Source: Flavobacterium sp. 270 | Lineage (GTDB): Bacteria > Bacteroidota > Bacteroidia > Flavobacteriales > Flavobacteriaceae | DNA: 64,000 bases | Reading direction: 5' to 3' | Assembly (NCBI RefSeq): GCF_004368785.1 | Contig: NZ_SODM01000003.1 | Span: 372,001 to 436,000 of the forward strand | In this document: positions 59,501-64,000 of the stretch, in pieces | How the letters are laid out: the number at the start of each line of letters is the position of its first letter | How positions within the stretch are numbered: the first letter of the stretch is position 1 | Notes under the pieces: model-generated | What the model saw: only the letters and a program-made list of their open reading frames with translations | Databases searched by the model: none | What the model was told of the DNA's origin: nothing | Position numbers and translations under genes: made by a program

Positions 59501-60564
59501 TCCTGAACAATAATCTGCTCGGTAACATCCTGCCCAATACTAATAATTAAATCTTCAGAGAATTTTTTATCTTTCCATTGAATGTATTTGTATTCTCCAT
59601 TTTCAGCCTTTAATTTTCGCATGTAGAGCTTGTTTTCCTCATGGTGTATGTGGTAAACTTTCTCTAGAAAATCTTTATCCTTGGTCAATTCCCAGAATTT
59701 ATGCCCCATAACTTCATCCGGTTGATAACCTAAAATAGAAGTTATGGTTTCGCTGCAAAATAATATTTCGCCTTTTTGGTTTGTTGCAATCGTAAGGGAA
59801 TTTCCTTTGTGTACAATCTCGTTTGAAAACCTGAAATTATCTCGATTGTTGAGTAAAACGGCATATTTTACCTGATTGATAATGAAGATAAGAATGCAGA
59901 AATTAATTAATAAAATGGAAGATTTTATTGGGATTATAGTAAAAGCAACCGTAATAATCAAAAATGCAAAAACCAACGCCACAAAGAACCAGTAAATTTT
60001 TATTGGTTTTAGAATGTTGTAAGAGAAGAAAAATGAGATGAGGAATACAATAATCGGTACAACATCATTCGTAAGTAAAATAACATTGCTGAGAACATAC
60101 GAGATATAGATGAAGAAAAAGAAGATAAATATTTGCTGAATTCTGTCTCTAAGCCATTTTACCTTGTCTGTTATCAAATAAATGAGCAGAACCAAAATCC
60201 CAATTGTAACATTTACAACTAATAAACTTTTGGGTCTGATTTTAAAGATTTCATTTATAATTTCGATTACAATAACTGCAATTCCAAAAAATAAAATGTA
60301 GAGTTGATATTCTTTGCTTGCGGTTTCGACCTCTTTCTTTTTTTCTATGAAATATCCAATTTTTGATTTGATTCTAAAAAATTGATACACCAGTAAGGCC
60401 AGAAAAGCAAAAAGTGATAATCCTAAAACAATGAGTTTAGGATTATTATAAAAAATTATATCTGAATTGTACACATACCAGTTTGCAATAATTGATTTCA
60501 GGGCATTGCCCAAATGAGCAATTCCTGAAATCAATAAATTTAAAAAACTACAGTCAGCTGCCAT
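56512..60564 (-). CDS. Hybrid sensor histidine kinase with PAS/GAF repertoire
   Basis: The 1350-residue kinase has about six or seven membrane segments (35-240). Two PAS domains follow (about 260-355 and 360-475), then two GAF-like domains (about 500-655 and 690-835) and another PAS (about 845-970, WVEEFGDVIKKDDEIEFVGG). HisKA (SDFLANMSHEIRTPLNGIIG, about 990) and HATPase (NLLSNAVKF, DTGIGI, GGTGLGLTISN) precede a C-terminal receiver (about 1230-1350, VEDNKVN, FMDIQMPIMNGYE). No output domain and no neighbouring regulator are present, so the target pathway is unknown. Confidence 0.92.
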   Translation of the reverse strand: MAADCSFLNLLISGIAHLGNALKSIIANWYVYNSDIIFYNNPKLIVLGLSLFAFLALLVYQFFRIKSKIGYFIEKKKEVETASKEYQLYILFFGIAVIVIEIINEIFKIRPKSLLVVNVTIGILVLLIYLITDKVKWLRDRIQQIFIFFFFIYISYVLSNVILLTNDVVPIIVFLISFFFSYNILKPIKIYWFFVALVFAFLIITVAFTIIPIKSSILLINFCILIFIINQVKYAVLLNNRDNFRFSNEIVHKGNSLTIATNQKGEILFCSETITSILGYQPDEVMGHKFWELTKDKDFLEKVYHIHHEENKLYMRKLKAENGEYKYIQWKDKKFSEDLIISIGQDVTEQIIVQDQYKNLIQTATDIIFEIDADGRFTFVNEFAYAILGYSDNEILHHHYSNFIHEDYLLNAVDFYENLAIDENNFPLIEIPILKKNGEELWVSQKLIIRKNDLGQTIGFAGIARDITEIRNIENEKKSRLEKIEAYNNSTKKLSTTDFSKFDNLNSVIDYILKEAATVSKANRVSFWKYYKDLISCKNLYSIDNQNLNDKNILDKESYPIYFETLKNKAIINAPDVFNKLETSEFQKLYFTKNHIKSMLDVPIFLSGQLAGVACFESTENKRDWDNEDINYARTISDVISLAISSQMRLEAERRLEFKSQLLYALSLCTEKFLLSKSTQEMFAETYELIGKAANVDHMFYYEKDFTTDTVSQKHKWSREGIEHQITKLRTFSKEDFKEIYDAAQNKKILNTLTRKLGNTFFKELLINNEIKSILILPLYINDVFTGFIGFDDCVKERKWSEEEIYIFQVLANNISSALERNRNETKIVESEEKFKLIANNIPGTVYLSKFDAFSTKIFLNDEILNLTGYSKSEFIENNLSFLSLIHPDDKDDVINNQISNLENGIPLHNIYRIKRKTGEFIWVEEFGDVIKKDDEIEFVGGIYFDITNKKETEDAIKAKQLAEAANKSKSDFLANMSHEIRTPLNGIIGFTHLLMKTELEEIQEKYMTTINQSAHSLLEIINDILDFSKIEAGKLELFIDLYDIKKVLGQVFDLIVYESNQKNLQLELNVDPDVPKYIWTDIVRIKQILINLLSNAVKFTNEGSIKLNVSVLEKNKNNNCVIRFSVIDTGIGILEKNQKKIFKAFSQEDSSTTRKFGGTGLGLTISNQLLALMESRLQLESKIDIGSNFYFDLNLKTSNQSINEKYNAELKRMNLNSDEESTEYSKKNITFLIVEDNKVNMLLLKTIIKNLYNNAFIYECENGYEAIQQFESINPSLVFMDIQMPIMNGYETTRAIRNTVTGKNIPIIAVTAGAEKEERNKCLSAGMDDYISKPIIKGSVEETLIKWLK

Positions 60565-60650
60565 AGATTTTGGGGTATGTTGGTTTCGTAAATAGCGCTT
60601 TGATTGTTCTAAAAGAGTTGGTTAAGCTCTTTTTTATCAGAACTATCTTT

Positions 60651-61448
60651 TTATTCGAAATCCGATTGCCCGATTGAATCAATCGAATCTTCTTCTTCCT
60701 GATCCATGCTTATAATTGAAAAATAAGTTGCGTAGGTCATGCTGGTATTAAATACAACCGTAAACAAAACTCCGATACAACAACCTGCTAATCCTAAAAG
60801 AGAGCCAATAAAACCAGTTACAAACAAAATAAAAATCATCCCGGGATTCTTTGTTACAATGACTAAACTTGCCTTTATAGCTTCTAAAGATTTTAAATTT
60901 CCGAAAACAATAAACGGAATACTTAAATAAGTGAAAAAATTCACCATAATTGAAAGTGCCGTTCCTAAGAATCGAATTCCAAGTCCGTCTATCAAAGCCC
61001 CAATAGAGGTACTTATTAATGTAATAATTAAAGAAGCAACAAATATCTGTGCAAAATAAGCACCTTTGTAATAAGTGAAAATTGTTGAAAAATCAAACGA
61101 TTCGTCCTTATCTGCAGCATCTGCCATTTTAAGAAATCCAGCTCCAAATGGTGCCAATAAAGCTGTTACTGCCGAAATCACAGCTGTTGAAATTACTAAT
61201 TCCAGATAAGATGTTTTTTGAACAGCAAGATTTTGAAAAAATTGTTCTGTTAAACTTGCAGCGCCATAAAAAGCAACCATAATTCCCATAAAGGCAAAGG
61301 CGAAGATTATAGAGAATACTAAAATAATGAGCCCGGAATAAAGTGCTATTTTTTTGTAGTTTTCGAAAGCGTGAGTAAAAACAGTATTAAAATCTATTGT
61401 ATAGCCATCTCTTTTGATGTCTTCAATTTGGTCAAGTGTAGATTTCAT
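60651..61448 (-). CDS. Multi-pass membrane protein of unknown function
   Basis: The 265-residue protein has a cytosolic start (MKSTLDQIEDIKRDGYTIDF) and about six membrane segments. Its FNTVFTHAFENYKKIALYSG start and glycine-rich helices are common to the flavobacterial family often mislabelled 'beta-carotene monooxygenase'; it resembles the membrane domain of glycerophosphodiesterases. The tail is acidic (DQEEEDSIDSIGQSD). It lies 86 bases downstream of the kinase start on the same strand, upstream in transcription, and could be co-transcribed with it. Confidence 0.65.
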   Translation of the reverse strand: MKSTLDQIEDIKRDGYTIDFNTVFTHAFENYKKIALYSGLIILVFSIIFAFAFMGIMVAFYGAASLTEQFFQNLAVQKTSYLELVISTAVISAVTALLAPFGAGFLKMADAADKDESFDFSTIFTYYKGAYFAQIFVASLIITLISTSIGALIDGLGIRFLGTALSIMVNFFTYLSIPFIVFGNLKSLEAIKASLVIVTKNPGMIFILFVTGFIGSLLGLAGCCIGVLFTVVFNTSMTYATYFSIISMDQEEEDSIDSIGQSDFE

Positions 61449-61567
61449 TTTTTAAGTAGAATTGTTTTATTTTCCTGTGATTTAATATATTTAGCGTGAC
61501 GTAAATATAATATTTTTAATCAATTCCATATAAAAATCTACAAAACATTGCGAAATTGTTTCCGTAT

Positions 61568-62896
61568 TTAAATCCAGTCTAATATACGCTTAATCGAAGC
61601 CAGTTTATCTTTATAAGGCGCGTAACGCATAGGCAGGTCGAGCCAGTTTCCTTTTTTGACTACGGCTTTGTGATGAGAAAAAGTATCAAAGCTCATTTGA
61701 CCGTGATAAGCACCAATACCGCTGTGTCCGACACCGCCAAAAGGCAGTCTTTTATTAGAAAAATGAACTACTGTATCGTTGATGCAGCCGCCACCAAAAG
61801 AATAATTTTTAATTAGTTTTTTGGCAAATGAATTATTTTCGGTAAAAACATAAAAAGCAAGAGGTTTCTCATATCGGCTGATAACGTTGTGAATATCGTT
61901 TTCTGTTTCGTAAGTCAAAATAGGTAAAATGGGACCAAAAATTTCTTCTTTCATAACCAGACTGTCCAAATGAGGTTCATCTAGCAAAGTTGGAGCCATA
62001 TAAAGTTTGTTTGCATCATTTTCTCCACCAAAAATAATCGTTTCAGATTCGATCATTGCCACTAAACGCAGCCAGTTTTTGGTATTTATAATTCGGGCAA
62101 AATCAGGGGATTTGTCTATTTTTTTACCGTAAGCTTTTATAATTTCTTCTATCATGTAAGTGATAAAATTAACTTTCATGTTTTTCTGAATCAAAATATA
62201 ATCCGGAGCAATACAAGTTTGCCCGGCGTTGATAAATTTTCCCCAGACAATGCGTTTTGCAGCCAATTTTAAATCAGTAGTTTCGTCTACAATACACGGA
62301 TTTTTACCACCTAATTCGAGTGTAACCGGTGTTAGGTTTTCGGCAGCAGCTTTTGCGACAACTTTACCGACAGCGACACTTCCTGTAAAGAAAATATAAT
62401 CCCAGCGTTGTGCTAATAATTTATTAGAAACTTCGATGCCGCCTTCAAAAACTTCAACATGATTGATGTGAAATGTTTTTTCGATAATTTTAGCAATGAT
62501 GGCAGAAGTATGAGGCGTAAGTTCTGAAGGTTTTAAAACGACTCTGTTTCCGGCAGCAACCGCAGCGATTAAAGGACATAAAGCCAATTGAAAAGGATAA
62601 TTCCAGGGCGCAATGACCAGAACATTTCCGTAAGGTTCTTTATAAATATAATCGGTAGAAGGGAAGTTGAGAAGTGATGGAAAAACACGCTTGGGTTTTG
62701 CCCATTTCTGAATGTTTTTGATGGTATCTTTCAGATCCGAAATAACATAATTTGTTTCGGTTAAAACAGCTTCAAATTCAGGTTTTTTAAAATCATCGTA
62801 TAAAGCTTTTACAATTAAATCTTCGCTTTTCTGAATGTTATACAATAATTTTTTGAGAGTTTCCTTTCTATATCCTATGTCGTTTTTGTAGTCCAT
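61568..62896 (-). CDS. Aldehyde dehydrogenase (class 3-like)
   Basis: The 442 residues match the short class-3 ALDH type. Motifs include PWNYPFQLALCPLIAAVAAGN, FTGSVAVGKVV, VTLELGGKNPCIV (general-base Glu), GQTCIAPDY (nucleophile Cys) and MKEEIFGPILPI. It oxidises medium to long aldehydes to acids. No membrane tail is visible. It is a single gene, 75 bases from the pseudouridine synthase upstream. Confidence 0.9.
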   Translation of the reverse strand: MDYKNDIGYRKETLKKLLYNIQKSEDLIVKALYDDFKKPEFEAVLTETNYVISDLKDTIKNIQKWAKPKRVFPSLLNFPSTDYIYKEPYGNVLVIAPWNYPFQLALCPLIAAVAAGNRVVLKPSELTPHTSAIIAKIIEKTFHINHVEVFEGGIEVSNKLLAQRWDYIFFTGSVAVGKVVAKAAAENLTPVTLELGGKNPCIVDETTDLKLAAKRIVWGKFINAGQTCIAPDYILIQKNMKVNFITYMIEEIIKAYGKKIDKSPDFARIINTKNWLRLVAMIESETIIFGGENDANKLYMAPTLLDEPHLDSLVMKEEIFGPILPILTYETENDIHNVISRYEKPLAFYVFTENNSFAKKLIKNYSFGGGCINDTVVHFSNKRLPFGGVGHSGIGAYHGQMSFDTFSHHKAVVKKGNWLDLPMRYAPYKDKLASIKRILDWI

Positions 62897-62971
62897 TTTA
62901 TGATCAGCTTGATTTTTTGCCTATGCAAGTTAATCGATAAAAATTTAAAAAATAAGAATTATATCATAAAA

Positions 62972-63661
62972 TCATACCGCGTTCCAAATTGTTTCGTCGG
63001 GAGTTGGCGCTGTAATTATGATATTTTCTTTGGTAACGGGATGAATAAAAACCAATTTTCTGGCATGAAGATGAATACCGCCGTCAGGATTACTTCTGTC
63101 TGCGCCATATTTTAAATCTCCTTTTATCGGCGATCCAATCGCAGACAATTGCGCACGAATCTGATGATGACGACCCGTATGCAGATTGATTTCCAGCGCT
63201 GTATAGTTTTGAAGTTCTTTGATAATAGTATAATCCAAACTTGCCAGTTTGCTGTCTGGAACTTCTTTTAAATGTGCTTTTGAAGTATTATTTTTTTCAT
63301 TTCTTTTTAGAAAATGAACCAATTTGGCAGTTGCTTCCACAGGTTTGTTTTTCACAATTGCCCAATATGTTTTTTTAGTTTCGCGGTTAGAGAACAATTC
63401 ATTCATTCGCGTAAGCGCTTTACTAGTTCTAGCAAAAACAACAATTCCGGTTGTAGGTCTGTCCAAACGATGAATTACACCCAGAAAAACGTCGCCAGGT
63501 TTATTGTATTTGTCTTTTATGTATTCTTTCACAACATCAGATAACGGCTTGTCGCCCGTTTTATCGCCTTGTACAATATCGCCAACACGTTTATTAACCA
63601 CAATAATGTGATTGTCTTCATGTAAGATTTGGAGATTTGTTTTGTTGGAAAGAACCTTCAC
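62972..63661 (-). CDS. RluA-family RNA pseudouridine synthase
   Basis: A 229-residue single catalytic domain without S4. LHEDNHIIVVNKRVGDIVQG starts it, and GVIHRLDRPTTGIVVFARTSKA holds the catalytic Asp. LHTGRHHQIRAQLSAIG and LHARKLVFIHPVT complete the fold. It isomerises uridine in rRNA or tRNA. It lies next to panB, a frequent neighbour in Bacteroidota. Confidence 0.9.
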   Translation of the reverse strand: MKVLSNKTNLQILHEDNHIIVVNKRVGDIVQGDKTGDKPLSDVVKEYIKDKYNKPGDVFLGVIHRLDRPTTGIVVFARTSKALTRMNELFSNRETKKTYWAIVKNKPVEATAKLVHFLKRNEKNNTSKAHLKEVPDSKLASLDYTIIKELQNYTALEINLHTGRHHQIRAQLSAIGSPIKGDLKYGADRSNPDGGIHLHARKLVFIHPVTKENIIITAPTPDETIWNAV

Positions 63662-63876
63662 TTTTGGATATTTTAGAATTTAAATTTTAGAATTTAGATT
63701 TGTATTGAGGGAATTTGGCTAAAGCCATTTTGATTCATAATAATGTTTCCTCCAGCTAAAGCAGGAGGCTATTCAAAATTTAGTTTTGCAAAACTCAGAA
63801 GCTTAGCAACTCAGAATCTTAGAACCTAAAAAAAAACTTTGAACCTCTGAGCCTATGAACCTTTGCCCCTCAAAAA
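63662..63876. other. Spacer between panB and the RluA gene
   Basis: Contains TTTAGAATTTAAATTTTAGAATTT-like words (63669-63694) and GAACCTCTGAGCCTATGAAC-type repeat words (63841-63866). No gene is seen. Confidence 0.5.
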
Positions 63877-64000
63877 TTAATATTGTTCTTTTTCGTTCGG
63901 AAAATCACTCGCTTTTACATCAGTAACATATTGGCTGATTGCGCCAGTCATTGCTTCGTATAAATTTAAGTAACGACGCAAGAAACGCGGACTAAATTCA
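63877..64000 (-). CDS. panB: 3-methyl-2-oxobutanoate hydroxymethyltransferase (C-terminal part)
   Basis: The minus frame entering from the right edge reads EFSPRFLRRYLNLYEAMTGA and ends DFPNEKEQY with TAA at 63879-63877. This is the typical C-terminus of Bacteroidota PanB, the first enzyme of pantothenate synthesis. Only about 40 residues lie in the window. Confidence 0.82.
   Translation of the reverse strand, partial: EFSPRFLRRYLNLYEAMTGAISQYVTDVKASDFPNEKEQY

Overview
The window comes from a Flavobacterium-like member of the Bacteroidota. The signs are low GC, promoters of the TTTG / TAnnTTTG type, weak Shine-Dalgarno sites, a type IX secretion (T9SS) sorting tail, two-domain outer-membrane beta-barrel receptors, bacillithiol and menaquinone genes, and many short intergenic palindromes. 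It is mostly chromosomal housekeeping, with one accessory stretch at about 31.0-38.9 kb. Both edges cut genes: a lipoprotein on the left and the end of panB on the right.

Layout. 1-9.3 kb: secreted proteins, an ECF sigma / anti-sigma / Spy-like operon, an SRPBCC protein, a MazG-like pyrophosphohydrolase, ilvE, mnmD and oxyR. 9.3-16.9 kb: dps (divergent from oxyR), a SulP transporter with a beta carbonic anhydrase, a LETM1-related protein, a Cu/Zn superoxide dismutase, small secreted proteins and a GH18 chitinase. 17.2-23.6 kb: a minus-strand fatty-acid beta-oxidation operon (marR, fadB, fadA, an inserted four-helix-bundle gene, acyl-CoA dehydrogenase). 23.9-29.8 kb: an RNA-repair / RNA-quality locus (WYL regulator, HD phosphohydrolase, Ro60/Rsr protein, an array of Y RNAs, RtcB RNA ligase). 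30.2-38.9 kb: TatD, an isolated AT-rich PHP-ATPase, a small gene with a structured leader, a probable toxin/immunity island and orphan mini-genes. 39-55.3 kb: exonuclease, acyl-CoA ligase, outer-membrane receptor, purL, secreted endonuclease I, beta-helix lipoprotein, menaquinone genes, bshB1 and tRNA-His. 55.5-64 kb: metallopeptidase, a large hybrid histidine kinase, a membrane protein, aldehyde dehydrogenase, RluA-type synthase and panB.

The most striking system is at 25.7-29.8 kb. Between the Ro60 homologue gene and rtcB lie five head-to-tail, non-coding Y-RNA-like units (27451-27963). All share a GTCGT...TTACTTCG Ro-binding core. They differ in the apical module: one is a circularly permuted tRNA mimic, one has D-like and T arms in canonical order, one keeps only a T arm, and two have short loops. 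The same palindrome (arms TACTGCGCAA / TTGCGCAGTA around AATAA) sits 6-7 bases upstream of the -7 element of rsr, of the Y RNA array and of rtcB. Ro, Y RNAs and RNA ligase therefore look like a three-promoter regulon. The nearby WYL-domain protein is the obvious candidate regulator.
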